60,390 nt of DNA from assembly GCA_937922435.1 (NCBI GenBank), contig CAKZVT010000021.1:1-60390 (forward strand). Direction: 5' to 3'. The DNA is from an uncultured Prevotella sp. GTDB taxonomy: Bacteria; Bacteroidota; Bacteroidia; Bacteroidales; Bacteroidaceae. Each line of letters begins with the position of its first letter. Position 1 is the stretch's first letter. The notes beneath the pieces are model-generated. The model searched no databases and had not been told where the DNA came from. It saw nothing but the letters and a program-made list of their open reading frames with translations. The position numbers were made by a program, and so were the translations under genes. Positions 32,763 to 41,103 of this stretch are shown piece by piece.

Positions 32763-34487
32763 TTACTCTGCTTCAGCCTCCGCCGCGCGGAAGTTTACAA
32801 GGTCTTCGGCTATGAAGCTCTTGACGTATGTGTAGTGGCCTACCACTTCTTCCTCGGCGTAGCGCACGTAAACGTTCGCGCTCTTGGTGAAGAGCTGCGG
32901 CGCACGGGTTGCGTCGTCAAGGATGAGCAGCGACATAAGGATGTCTCCGGTCATGTCGTACAGGCGGCGTGCGAGGAAGTCGTGAGCCTCCTGGTCGCCC
33001 AGTTCCTTGGCGTAGTTTACGGCCTGCTCGTACAGCTCAACCATCTTCTTGACGCGCTCCTGGAGCGGTTTCAGCTCTTCGGCAACCTCGTTTTCAAGCA
33101 TTTCCTTGATTATTCCGAGGTACGTTCCGTTGGTGATGTAACGTATTGCGGCTACGACCTGGAGTTGCGTTGTTCCCTCGTAGATGGAGAAGATGCGCGC
33201 ATCGCGGTACAGACGCTGGCTCTTGTACTCCATGATGAAGCCCGAACCGCCGTGCACCTGGATGGCATCGTATGCGTTCTGGTTGACGTATTCCGAGTTC
33301 ATTCCCTTCGCAATGGGAGTGAACGCGTCGGCCAGCTTGGTGTATTTCTTCAGTTCCTGACGCTCCTCGGCGGTTAGTTTGCGCTCGCGCGAGATGTCCT
33401 CGAGAGCCTTGTATATGTCAACGTAGCGTGCCGTCATGTACAGGATGCTGCGTCCAGCGTCGAGTTTCGCCTTCATGCGCGCCAGCATGTCGTAGACAGC
33501 CGGGAAGTTGATGATGGCCTTGTCGAACTGCTTGCGTTCCTTGGCGTATGCCAACGCCTCGTTGTATGCTTCCTGGCTTACGCCTACGCTCTGCGCAGCA
33601 ATGCCCAGACGGGCGCCGTTCATCAGCGCCATGACATACTTGATGAGGCCCATGCGAGTGTTGCCGCACAGTTCGGCCTTGGCGTTCTTGAACACGAGTT
33701 CGCATGTAGGCGAGCCGTGTATGCCGAGTTTGTGCTCTATGTGGCGCACGGTTACGCCGCCGTTGCGCTTGTCATAGATGAACATTGACAGTCCGCGGCC
33801 GTCGTGTGTGCCGGCTTCGCTGCGCGCAAGGACGAGGTGTATGTCCGAATCTCCGTTCGTAATGAAACGCTTTACGCCATTGAGCAGCCAGCATCCCTGC
33901 TCCTCGCTGTATGTGGCTTTGAGCATAACGCGCTGCAAGTCAGAACCTGCGTCAGGCTCGGTGAGGTCCATGCTCATCGTCTCTCCGGCGCAAACGCGCG
34001 GTATGTACTTCTGCCTCTGCTCCTCGTTGCCGAACTCGTACAGCGTCTCGATGCAGTCCTGCAAGCTCCAGATGTTCTGGAATCCGGCATCGGCTGCCGC
34101 AACAAGCTCTGAAGCCATAGAGTAGGGAGTTACCGGCATGTTGAGTCCGCCGTAACGGCGGGGCATCGACAATCCCCAAAGACCGGCCTTGCGCGTTGCG
34201 TCAAGGTTTTCGTAGGTCTTTGAAGCGTAGTGCATGCGGCCGTCAACAAGGTGAGGTCCTTCGGCGTCTACTTCCTCGCTGTTAGGTTCGAGGATGTTTG
34301 CGGCGATGTCGCCGGTTATTTCCAACACCCTCTTATAGTTCTCGATGGTGTCCTCGTAGTCAACGGGCGCGTCTGCATATTCGTCTTTGTCGGCGAAGTT
34401 GCGCTCCTTCAGCTCGACAATCCGCTTCATTAGTGGATGTGTGAGGTGGAACTCAAGCTCCGGATGGTCTGTATAATAGTTAGCCAT
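32763..34487 (-). CDS. Acyl-CoA dehydrogenase with C-terminal extension
   Basis: A 574-aa FAD enzyme, longer than the roughly 380-aa butyryl-CoA dehydrogenases. Motifs: SMDLTEPDAGSDLQRV, HKLGIHGSPTCELVFKNAKA, ARLGIAAQSVGVSQEAYNEA, YDAIQVHGGSGFIMEYKSQR, and IFSIYEGTTQLQVVAA, which holds the catalytic Glu. The extra 130 residues form a helical C-terminal domain. It passes electrons to the ETF encoded just upstream. The substrate is probably a short or branched acyl-CoA. Operon etfB-etfA-acd on the minus strand, each gap filled by simple repeats. Confidence 0.93.
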   Translation of the reverse strand: MANYYTDHPELEFHLTHPLMKRIVELKERNFADKDEYADAPVDYEDTIENYKRVLEITGDIAANILEPNSEEVDAEGPHLVDGRMHYASKTYENLDATRKAGLWGLSMPRRYGGLNMPVTPYSMASELVAAADAGFQNIWSLQDCIETLYEFGNEEQRQKYIPRVCAGETMSMDLTEPDAGSDLQRVMLKATYSEEQGCWLLNGVKRFITNGDSDIHLVLARSEAGTHDGRGLSMFIYDKRNGGVTVRHIEHKLGIHGSPTCELVFKNAKAELCGNTRMGLIKYVMALMNGARLGIAAQSVGVSQEAYNEALAYAKERKQFDKAIINFPAVYDMLARMKAKLDAGRSILYMTARYVDIYKALEDISRERKLTAEERQELKKYTKLADAFTPIAKGMNSEYVNQNAYDAIQVHGGSGFIMEYKSQRLYRDARIFSIYEGTTQLQVVAAIRYITNGTYLGIIKEMLENEVAEELKPLQERVKKMVELYEQAVNYAKELGDQEAHDFLARRLYDMTGDILMSLLILDDATRAPQLFTKSANVYVRYAEEEVVGHYTYVKSFIAEDLVNFRAAEAEAE

Positions 34488-34496
34488 TGTTTTATT

Positions 34497-34640
34497 ATTA
34501 TGAAGTTATAGAAGTTAAAGAAGTTACCGTTCGCTTTGCTCACTAAGAAGTTAAAGCCAAATGTTTGGTTTGCAGAAGTGGCGTTATAAAATCCCTTTCC
34601 ATTCAAAGCTCCTGTTAACTCCAGCTTACTCCTTATTTTA
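34497..34640. repeat. Simple-sequence intergenic repeat (family E-like, weak)
   Basis: Units GAAGTTATAGAAGTTAAAGA recur at 34501-34560; the mirrored right part (TAACTCCAGCTTACTCC) is poorly conserved. No gene in the gap between etfA and the dehydrogenase. Confidence 0.5.
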
Positions 34641-34644
34641 AATG

Positions 34645-35667
34645 TTACTTACTGTTCTGCTTGTAATATTTGATGAGCTTCGGAACGACATCCTCCACCG
34701 TGCCTACTATTACGTAGTCGGCAATCTGGTTGATGGGAGCGTCGGGGTCGCTGTTGATTGAAATGATGATGCCAGAGTCCTGCATACCGGCTATGTGCTG
34801 TATTTGGCCGGATATACCGCAGGCGATGTACACCTTAGGATGCACCGTTACGCCGGTCTGTCCGATTTGCCTGTCGTGGTCAACGAAGCCCGCATCGACC
34901 GCCGCACGGCTCGCGCCGACCTCTCCGTGCAACTCTTTTGCGAGCTGGAAGAGCTGGTCGAAGCCTTCTTTGCTGCCAACTCCGTAGCCTCCGGCAACGA
35001 CTATTGGCGCACCTTTCAGGTTGTGCTTGGCGGCTTCTACGTGGCGGTCGATTACCTTGACGATGAAGTCTGCCGGGTCGGTGTACTTGCTTGCATCGGG
35101 GAATACAACCTCGTTTTTCGCCTGGCCGTCATACAAAGCCTTCTGCATCACGCCGCTGCGGACGGTCGCCATCTGCGGCCTGTGGTCGGGGTTGACGATT
35201 GTAGCCACGATGTTTCCGCCGAAAGCGGGGCGTATTTGGTAAAGAAGGTTGTCGTAATGCTTTCCTGCTTTTTTGTCGTCATAGTCTCCGATTTCAAGCT
35301 GGGTGCAGTCTGCGGTGAGTCCGCTGGTGAGCGACGACGATACTCGCGGCCCGAGGTCGCGCCCTATTACGGTAGCTCCCATGAGGCAAATCTGCGGCTT
35401 TTCCTCTTTGAAAAGGTTTACCAAGATTGATGTATGGGGTGCAGACGTGTATGGGAAAAGACCTTCGGCGTCGAAAACGAACAGCTTGTCAACGCCGTAA
35501 GGCAGTATTTGGCTTTCCACTTTGCCCTTGATGCCTGTACCGGCAACCACGGCGTGCAGCTCGACGCCAAGCTGGTTGGCGAGCTTGCGGCCCTTGGTGA
35601 GCAATTCTTGAGACACTTCCGCTACGGTAGTGCCTTCTATCTCGCAGTAAACAAAAACGTTATTCAT
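34645..35667 (-). CDS. etfA: Electron transfer flavoprotein alpha subunit
   Basis: A 340-aa EtfA/FixB protein. The N-terminal domain (NNVFVYCEIEGTTVAEVSQE) is followed by the FAD-binding C-terminal domain with VAGGYGVGSKEGFDQLFQLA, GASRAAVDAGFVDHDRQIGQ, TGVTVHPKVYIACGISG and SINSDPDAPINQIADYVIVG. The Arg and the HPKVYIA loop typical of ETF-alpha are intact. With EtfB it carries electrons between the acyl-CoA dehydrogenase and another acceptor. No ferredoxin domain is fused, so bifurcation cannot be inferred from this subunit alone. Confidence 0.94.
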   Translation of the reverse strand: MNNVFVYCEIEGTTVAEVSQELLTKGRKLANQLGVELHAVVAGTGIKGKVESQILPYGVDKLFVFDAEGLFPYTSAPHTSILVNLFKEEKPQICLMGATVIGRDLGPRVSSSLTSGLTADCTQLEIGDYDDKKAGKHYDNLLYQIRPAFGGNIVATIVNPDHRPQMATVRSGVMQKALYDGQAKNEVVFPDASKYTDPADFIVKVIDRHVEAAKHNLKGAPIVVAGGYGVGSKEGFDQLFQLAKELHGEVGASRAAVDAGFVDHDRQIGQTGVTVHPKVYIACGISGQIQHIAGMQDSGIIISINSDPDAPINQIADYVIVGTVEDVVPKLIKYYKQNSK

Positions 35668-35671
35668 TGTT

Positions 35672-35800
35672 TTATTTTTTAGGAGTTAAGGAGTAATGGA
35701 GTTAAGGAGTTAAGACAATAGCTTTGCTGTTGCTGCACAGAACATACGCAACGTGGCATTTGTCTTAACTCCTTAACTCCATTACTTCTTAACTCCATGA
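35672..35800. repeat. Family E inverted repeat (copy E5)
   Basis: Left arm AGGAGTTAAGGAGTAATGGA with two further GGAGTTAAGGAGTTAAG units; right arm CTTAACTCCTTAACTCCATT. Loop about 45 nt. It fills the etfB-etfA gap. Confidence 0.8.
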
Positions 35801-35817
35801 TTGTCCATAATTAGAAA

Positions 35818-36687
35818 CTATCCGATAATCTTTTCTTCCAGCAGCTCCTTTATCATGCCTTCTATGTCGGCGTCGCTGCCTGTAAGGGTTTTGCTTTCTT
35901 TCGCCTGGAACACTATGTTCTTAACGGCTTTCACCTTGGTGGGCGAGCCTGCCAGTCCGCATTGCTGCTGGTCGCCGTCGATGTCGGCAACAGACCACTG
36001 GTTGAGCGTCAGGTACGGACGTGTTTCGTACAGCTCGGTGTGCGGCGTTTCGGGTGTGCGCTCAAGCGGAACGGTGGCGTACTTGTACTTCATCATGAGC
36101 TTGGCGTTGCACGGGCGGCACGGAGCTGCGCTACCGTTTACGGTTATTACGATTGGCATCGGAGCTTCAACGGTCTCCACTCCGCCGTCGATGTGTCGGC
36201 GTATGGTGAGCTTTCCGTCTTCGCATTTCAGTATTTCCTCGGCGTATGTTACCTGTGAGAGGCCGAGCTTCTGCGCCACCTGCGGACCTACCTGTGCCGT
36301 GTCGCCGTCGATGGCCTGGCGTCCGCCGATGATGATGTCAGCTCCGCCGATGTGCTTTATGGCCGTTGCGAGGGCGTAGGATGTAGCCAGCGTGTCTGCT
36401 CCGGCGAACAGGCGGTCGGTCAGGAGCCAGCCTGTGTCGGCTCCGCGGTACAGTCCCTGGCGGATGATTTCAGCCGCGCGCGGAGGTCCCATGGTAAGTA
36501 TGCCTACGGTAGAGCCGGGGTTTTGCTCTTTCAGGCGCAGTGCCTGTTCGAGCGCGTTAAGGTCTTCAGGGTTGAAGATTGCGAGCAGTGCGGCGCGGTT
36601 AACCGTTCCTTCGGCGGTCATGGCGTCCTTTCCCACATTCCTCGTGTCGGGTACTTGCTTGGCAAGTACGATGATTTTAAGATTCAT
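35818..36687 (-). CDS. etfB: Electron transfer flavoprotein beta subunit
   Basis: A 289-aa EtfB/FixA protein. Motifs MNLKIIVLAKQVPDTRNVGK, NPEDLNALEQALRLKEQNPG, LLTDRLFAGADTLATSYALA, IIGGRQAIDGDTAQVGPQVA and the AMP-binding segment are clear. It dimerises with EtfA. First gene of the operon with etfA and the dehydrogenase, driven by an excellent promoter (36721-36750). Length is slightly above the usual 250-265 because of a C-terminal tail (ESKTLTGSDADIEGMIKELL). Confidence 0.94.
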   Translation of the reverse strand: MNLKIIVLAKQVPDTRNVGKDAMTAEGTVNRAALLAIFNPEDLNALEQALRLKEQNPGSTVGILTMGPPRAAEIIRQGLYRGADTGWLLTDRLFAGADTLATSYALATAIKHIGGADIIIGGRQAIDGDTAQVGPQVAQKLGLSQVTYAEEILKCEDGKLTIRRHIDGGVETVEAPMPIVITVNGSAAPCRPCNAKLMMKYKYATVPLERTPETPHTELYETRPYLTLNQWSVADIDGDQQQCGLAGSPTKVKAVKNIVFQAKESKTLTGSDADIEGMIKELLEEKIIG

Positions 36688-36720
36688 AGTAATATATTAA
36701 TAATGTAAAGTTCACGATTG

Positions 36721-36750
36721 CAAAAGTACACTTTTTTTACCTTTCGGCAA
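36721..36750 (-). promoter_or_regulatory. Promoter of the etfB-etfA-acd operon
   Basis: Minus strand TTG (36748-36750), 19 nt, TACTTTTG (36721-36728). Transcription would start near 36713, about 25 nt ahead of etfB. Confidence 0.7.
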
Positions 36751-36780
36751 AGGAAAAGAGGGGAAAAAGTAAAGTAGAAA

Positions 36781-36908
36781 ACACCCACCCCACCCCTCCC
36801 GAAGGGAGGGAGTTGGGCAGGCTTGACTTATTCATGCCCATACAGGCAATGCTGTAATTTGCAAAAAGTTGTCAAGCTCCCTCCCTTTGGGAGGGCCGGG
36901 GTGGGTGT
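36781..36908. repeat. Family A inverted-repeat element (copy A6)
   Basis: Arms ACACCCACCCCACCCCTCCC and GGGAGGGCCGGGGTGGGTGT, inner GAAGGGAGGGAG / CTCCCTCCCTTTG. It lies between the META-domain gene and the etf promoter. Confidence 0.9.
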
Positions 36909-36932
36909 CCTTGTTTCTGTTATGGTCTGAAA

Positions 36933-37367
36933 TTACCTCTTCTCCAGCGTCATCACCACCTTGCCGTCTTCGGCCTTGAGGTTCATCTTGCCGTCCTTGG
37001 TTATTTCATACCGGGCAACTTTACCCATTGCTCCGAGCACCTTCTGCTCGGTGTCCATGTCAGGGCACATCATCCGTGTCGAGCCTGTCTGTCCGAACGA
37101 CATCGTGCCTTTCTTCGCGTCGGCCTGTATTCCGCCTACGAGGTTGTTGCAACCGGTGTTGCCGTAGAGGCGGTTCTCCTTGACGTTGAAGCCGATGAAC
37201 GCTTCCTTCTGGCCGGCTTTCGGCGTTACGGGCTGTCCTTCGACCGTAGTTATTTTCCATTCTCCTTCCAGCGCTTCCATCGTAGAGGCTGCGCTCTGCG
37301 CTGTCTTGCATGATGACAGGCCGGCCAAAGCCCCTGCCATGCACAGTGCGACAAACATCTTTTTCAT
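36933..37367 (-). CDS. META-domain (HslJ-like) lipoprotein
   Basis: A 144-aa lipoprotein. Signal peptide with lipobox LSSC (Cys about residue 20) then a META domain: LEGEWKITTVEGQPV, GNTGCNNLVGGIQADAKKG and GSTRMMCPDMDTEQKVLGAM. The paired Cys (GCN...MCP) may form a disulfide. HslJ-type proteins are linked to heat shock or antibiotic tolerance, but the molecular role is unknown. Promoter TATCTTTGC on the minus strand near 37442-37450. Confidence 0.88.
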   Translation of the reverse strand: MKKMFVALCMAGALAGLSSCKTAQSAASTMEALEGEWKITTVEGQPVTPKAGQKEAFIGFNVKENRLYGNTGCNNLVGGIQADAKKGTMSFGQTGSTRMMCPDMDTEQKVLGAMGKVARYEITKDGKMNLKAEDGKVVMTLEKR

Positions 37368-37468
37368 CGTTTAATCCTTTCTTTTACGGTTGAAAACTAA
37401 AACCTATCGCCACGGCATACGCCGCCGTGGGCTGAATTGGATGCAAAGATACATGTTTTACGCTGTAA

Positions 37469-37590
37469 AGTTCAGAATTAAGAGTTAAGAATTAAGAAAA
37501 TATGCTTTTGAAAATGTTTGGCAAGACGTGTTTTCTTAATTAGCTTGACGCTGACTTTCAGTTCTTAACTCTTAATTCTTGACTTTCCTG
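37469..37590. repeat. Family E inverted repeat (copy E6)
   Basis: Left arm AGAATTAAGAGTTAAGAATT, right arm AGTTCTTAACTCTTAATTCT, with the shared core AATTAGCTTGACGCTGACTT at 37541-37560. Same core as E3 (reverse orientation) and E8. Confidence 0.8.
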
Positions 37591-37754
37591 CTTTTGCTTA
37601 CACATTGCTTTTCCTTGACGCTCTCATACGGCGATATTTTGAAAAACATCGTGTCTCGCGGCGTATAACGCAGGGAAAAGTGTGCAGGCGTAACGTGCAG
37701 ACGGTCAGTGATTTATGTCTCTATGGATGTCAAATGTGCATCTTTTTACCGTTG
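37591..37754. other. Gene-free stretch between META lipoprotein and DinD-like gene
   Basis: Together with repeats E6 and B8 and the stretch 37831-38100, the gap 37368-38198 contains no gene I can support. Confidence 0.5.
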
Positions 37755-37830
37755 CCAACCTTGCAAAAGGCCGTCTTTCTCACCCTCAAAGGCCGTCTTT
37801 TGCATTGTCGTTGACGGCCTTTGAGGGGCG
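37755..37830. repeat. Family B palindromic element (copy B8, reduced)
   Basis: GCAAAAGGCCGTCTTTCTC, AAAGGCCGTCTTTTGC, then GACGGCCTTTGAGGG. Shorter than the other copies. Confidence 0.7.
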
Positions 37831-38111
37831 TGTCTGCCGTCCTTTTCGTGCGCGAAGCATATAGTATCAATCATTGCATGCCGCTATTCGCGCAAAAACA
37901 GGTCATAAACGGTATGCTCATGTACAACTGAAACAGCCTTGTTTTTATATTTCACCGCTTTTCGCGGACATTTTTCGTTTGACATTTTGCAATGCTTTTT
38001 GCCGCCGCCGGTTACATCTTGTATTTTCACGGATGCTTGAAATAATGCTCTTAACGTATGTTTCGCTTCGTGATTTTTCGCATAAAAATTACCGGGCGAT
38101 GACCGCCTTTC

Positions 38112-38145
38112 GCCAATATTGTGTATCTTTGCCGTTAATATTGGC
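38112..38145. promoter_or_regulatory. Promoter of the DinD-like gene with a flanking operator palindrome
   Basis: GCCAATATT (38112-38120) and AATATTGGC (38137-38145) are perfect inverted repeats, and the -7 element TATCTTTG (38124-38131) lies between them. The layout suggests repression by a dimeric regulator. Confidence 0.6.
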
Positions 38146-38198
38146 ATAAATGAAAATAAATAAATCCGTCATCCAACGTATCTTATTTGCCGTTTAAT

Positions 38199-39032
38199 AT
38201 GAGAACCGAAGATATAATAGCTTTGTTCAGACAGTTTGAAGCCATTGCGAACGATTATGAAGGTGTGGAATGCTGGAGCGCAAGGGAGTTGTCTAAGCTG
38301 TTGGGATACGCCCAGTGGCGTAACTTTGAAAACATTATAGACAAAGCGAAAGCCGCTTGTTATAACGCGGGTCAGGAGGTGGAATATCATTTTGCCGACG
38401 TCAGCAAAATGATAGAACTGGCAAAAGGAGCGCAGCGTGAAATCAACGATTACATGCTTACGCGTTACGCTTGCTATTTAGTGGCGCAGAATGGAGACCC
38501 GCGCAAGCCCCAAGTTGCGTTCGCTCAAAGTTATTTTGCCGTTCAGACAAGGCGTGCCGAGCTTGTGCAGAAACGTATTTTGGACTATGAACGTCTACGG
38601 GCGCGTACAAAACTGGCCGATACGGAGAAGCGGTTGTCAGGCATACTTTATGAAAGGGGAGTTGATAGTAAGGGTTTCGCTATAATCCGTTCAAAGGGAG
38701 ACAAGGCGTTGTTTAGGCTTGACACGGCTGTACTTAAACGTAAGCTGGGTGCACCAGACGGACGGCCGCTTGCAGATTTCTTGCCAACAATAAGCATAAA
38801 AGCAAAAGACTTTGCCGCAGAAATGACTTCTGTGAATGTACAACAAAAAGACCTGCACGGCCAGCAGAGCATAAGTAAAGAACATGTTGACAATAATACG
38901 GCGGTACGTAACATGTTGTTACAGCGCGGCATCGTGCCTGAACAGTTGCCTCCTGATGAAGACGTGAAAAAAGTGGAGCGTCGTCTTAAGTCCGAGGAAA
39001 AATCGCTTACAAAAAAGAACAGGCATAAATGA
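38199..39032 (+). CDS. dinD: DNA-damage-inducible protein D (DinD)-like
   Basis: A 277-aa protein from ATG 38199 (MRTEDIIALFRQFEAIANDY). The N-terminal BRO-like domain has WSARELSKLLGYAQWRNFEN with AKGAQREINDYMLTRYACYL; the middle carries the DinD block YFAVQTRRAELVQKRILDYE and RLRARTKLADTEKRLSGILY. E. coli DinD is SOS-induced and modulates RecA filaments. The gene ends 7 bp before dnaG, so both may share a transcript. Its palindromic promoter suggests tight control. AT-richer than dnaG, so possibly acquired. Confidence 0.85.
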   Translation: MRTEDIIALFRQFEAIANDYEGVECWSARELSKLLGYAQWRNFENIIDKAKAACYNAGQEVEYHFADVSKMIELAKGAQREINDYMLTRYACYLVAQNGDPRKPQVAFAQSYFAVQTRRAELVQKRILDYERLRARTKLADTEKRLSGILYERGVDSKGFAIIRSKGDKALFRLDTAVLKRKLGAPDGRPLADFLPTISIKAKDFAAEMTSVNVQQKDLHGQQSISKEHVDNNTAVRNMLLQRGIVPEQLPPDEDVKKVERRLKSEEKSLTKKNRHK

Positions 39033-39039
39033 CATTTTA

Positions 39040-40962
39040 ATGATAGATAAGGCAACCATAGACAAAATCATGGACGCGGCGAACATCGTCGATGTCGTGT
39101 CCGAGTTTGTCACCCTGCGGAAGGCCGGGGTGAACTACAAGGGCCTGTGCCCGTTCCACAACGAGAAGACGCCTTCGTTCGTGGTGTCGCCCTCGAAGGG
39201 CTACTGCCACTGCTTCTCGTGCGGCAAGGGAGGCAACGCCGTGGGCTTCATCATGGAGCACGAGCAGATGACTTACCCCGAAGCCTTGCGCTGGCTGGCG
39301 AAGAAATACAACATAGAAATACACGAACGCGAGCTTACCGACGAGGAGAAACGCGAACAGAGCGAGCGCGAGAGCCTGTTCATCGTCAACGACTGGGCGC
39401 TGCATTACTTCCAGGACAACCTCTTCAACACTGGGCAGGGACAAGCCATCGGCCTGCAATATTTCCGCTCGCGCGGTTTCCGCGACGACACCATCAGCCG
39501 CTTCCAGTTAGGGTACGCCCTGCCGGAGCGCGACGCCTTGGCTCGCGCCGCCGTGGCAAAGGGTTTTAAAGAGGAGTTTCTTATCACCACGGGACTGTGT
39601 TACCGCCGCGACGACGGCCGCCTGCAAGACCGTTACGCCGGGCGTGTCATCTTCCCCGTGCATACCGTCACGGGGCGCGTTGTGGCCTTCGGAGGGCGCA
39701 TTCTCGACAATAACAAGAAGGCGGCGAAGTATGTCAATTCGCCCGAGTCATTAATCTACCACAAGAGCAACGAGCTTTACGGCATATACCAGGCCAAGCA
39801 CGCCATAACGAAGCAGGACCGCTGCTACCTCGTCGAAGGATATATCGACGTAACGTCGATGAACCAGAGCGGCGTGGAGAACGTCGTGGCATCATCGGGA
39901 ACGTCGCTAACCACGGGGCAAATACGCCTCATCCACCGCTTCACCAACAACATAACGGTGCTCTACGACGGTGACTCCGCAGGCATACATGCCTCCATCC
40001 GCGGCATCGACATGCTGCTGGCCGAGGGCATGAACGTCAAGGTATTGTTGCTGCCCGACGGCGACGACCCCGACAGCTTCGCGCAAAAGCACACGTCGCA
40101 GGAGTTTCGCGACTACATCGAAGCCAACCAGACAGACTTCATCGAGTTCAAGACTAACCTGTTATTAAAAGGTGTCACCGACCCCATAAAGCGTTCGGAG
40201 GCCATCAGCAGCATAGTGAAGAGCGTGTCGGTAGTGCCAGACCAAATCACGCGAGCCACCTATATTACCGAATGCGCGCACCGTCTCGGCATGAACGAGG
40301 CCACCCTAATCAACACCGCCAACCAGTTCATACGCGGCGAAATGGAGGAAAAGCGCAAGGAACAACGCCGCGAAGAGGCCAAGGCCGACGGCCCGGTGAA
40401 GCCGCTTCAGCCGCTCGCGCCCGTGCAAGGGCAGCCCGATGTGGAGTATATGCTCATCCAAATGGTTGTGCGCCACGGGCAGGAGACGCTGTACAAGGGC
40501 GTTGAGACGGCCGACGGCGGCACCGTAGACCTAAGCGTTTCGCAATATATCAGCTACGACCTCGGCGCAGACAACCTGCGTTTCAAGAACGACCTGTACA
40601 ACCGTATGCTTGCCGAAGCCGTGGAGCACAACGGCGACGAGGGCTTCAACGCCGAGGAGTACTTCCTCCATCATCCCGACATCGACATAAGCCGCACGGC
40701 CACCGAGATGGCCATCGACCACTTCCAGCTAAGCAAGAGCCTGCAAGTAAGGAGCGACGAGGACACGCTGCGCAACCAGGTTGAGCATCTTATACTCGAC
40801 TTCCGCATGGCTTACGTGGAGCAGCACCTCAAGGATTTGCAGCGCGAAATAAGCCTCGCCGCGAATGATACGGAGCGAGTGATGAAGCTGATGGCCGAAT
40901 ACAAGGACATGCAAGTCATACGAAACGAGATTGCGAAGGAGCTGGGCAACTACATAGTATAA
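39040..40962 (+). CDS. dnaG: DNA primase
   Basis: A 640-aa primase. The CHC2 zinc finger is complete (CPFHNEKTPSFVV, then YCHCFSCGKGG). The N-terminal catalytic core continues to a TOPRIM domain with YLVEGYIDVTSM and LYDGDSAGIHASIRG. A helicase-binding C-terminal part is helical. It makes RNA primers for lagging-strand synthesis with DnaB. It follows the DinD-like gene by 7 bp. Family-A repeat A7 begins 7 bp after the stop. Confidence 0.94.
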   Translation: MIDKATIDKIMDAANIVDVVSEFVTLRKAGVNYKGLCPFHNEKTPSFVVSPSKGYCHCFSCGKGGNAVGFIMEHEQMTYPEALRWLAKKYNIEIHERELTDEEKREQSERESLFIVNDWALHYFQDNLFNTGQGQAIGLQYFRSRGFRDDTISRFQLGYALPERDALARAAVAKGFKEEFLITTGLCYRRDDGRLQDRYAGRVIFPVHTVTGRVVAFGGRILDNNKKAAKYVNSPESLIYHKSNELYGIYQAKHAITKQDRCYLVEGYIDVTSMNQSGVENVVASSGTSLTTGQIRLIHRFTNNITVLYDGDSAGIHASIRGIDMLLAEGMNVKVLLLPDGDDPDSFAQKHTSQEFRDYIEANQTDFIEFKTNLLLKGVTDPIKRSEAISSIVKSVSVVPDQITRATYITECAHRLGMNEATLINTANQFIRGEMEEKRKEQRREEAKADGPVKPLQPLAPVQGQPDVEYMLIQMVVRHGQETLYKGVETADGGTVDLSVSQYISYDLGADNLRFKNDLYNRMLAEAVEHNGDEGFNAEEYFLHHPDIDISRTATEMAIDHFQLSKSLQVRSDEDTLRNQVEHLILDFRMAYVEQHLKDLQREISLAANDTERVMKLMAEYKDMQVIRNEIAKELGNYIV

Positions 40963-40968
40963 AGCCAA

Positions 40969-41089
40969 TACCCACCCCAACCCTCCCTAAGGGAGGGAGC
41001 TTGATATGCTTCGAGGTGTCAAGATATTGCAAATGTTACTGAAAAAGGTAATTAAGCCCATCCCTTCGGGAGGGGTTTGGGGTGGGTGT
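40969..41089. repeat. Family A inverted-repeat element (copy A7)
   Basis: Arms ACCCACCCCAACCCTCCC and GGAGGGGTTTGGGGTGGGTG, inner TAAGGGAGGGAGC / GCCCATCCCTTC. It lies between dnaG and the cardiolipin synthase gene. Confidence 0.85.
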
Positions 41090-41103
41090 CAGATATTAAA
41101 AAG

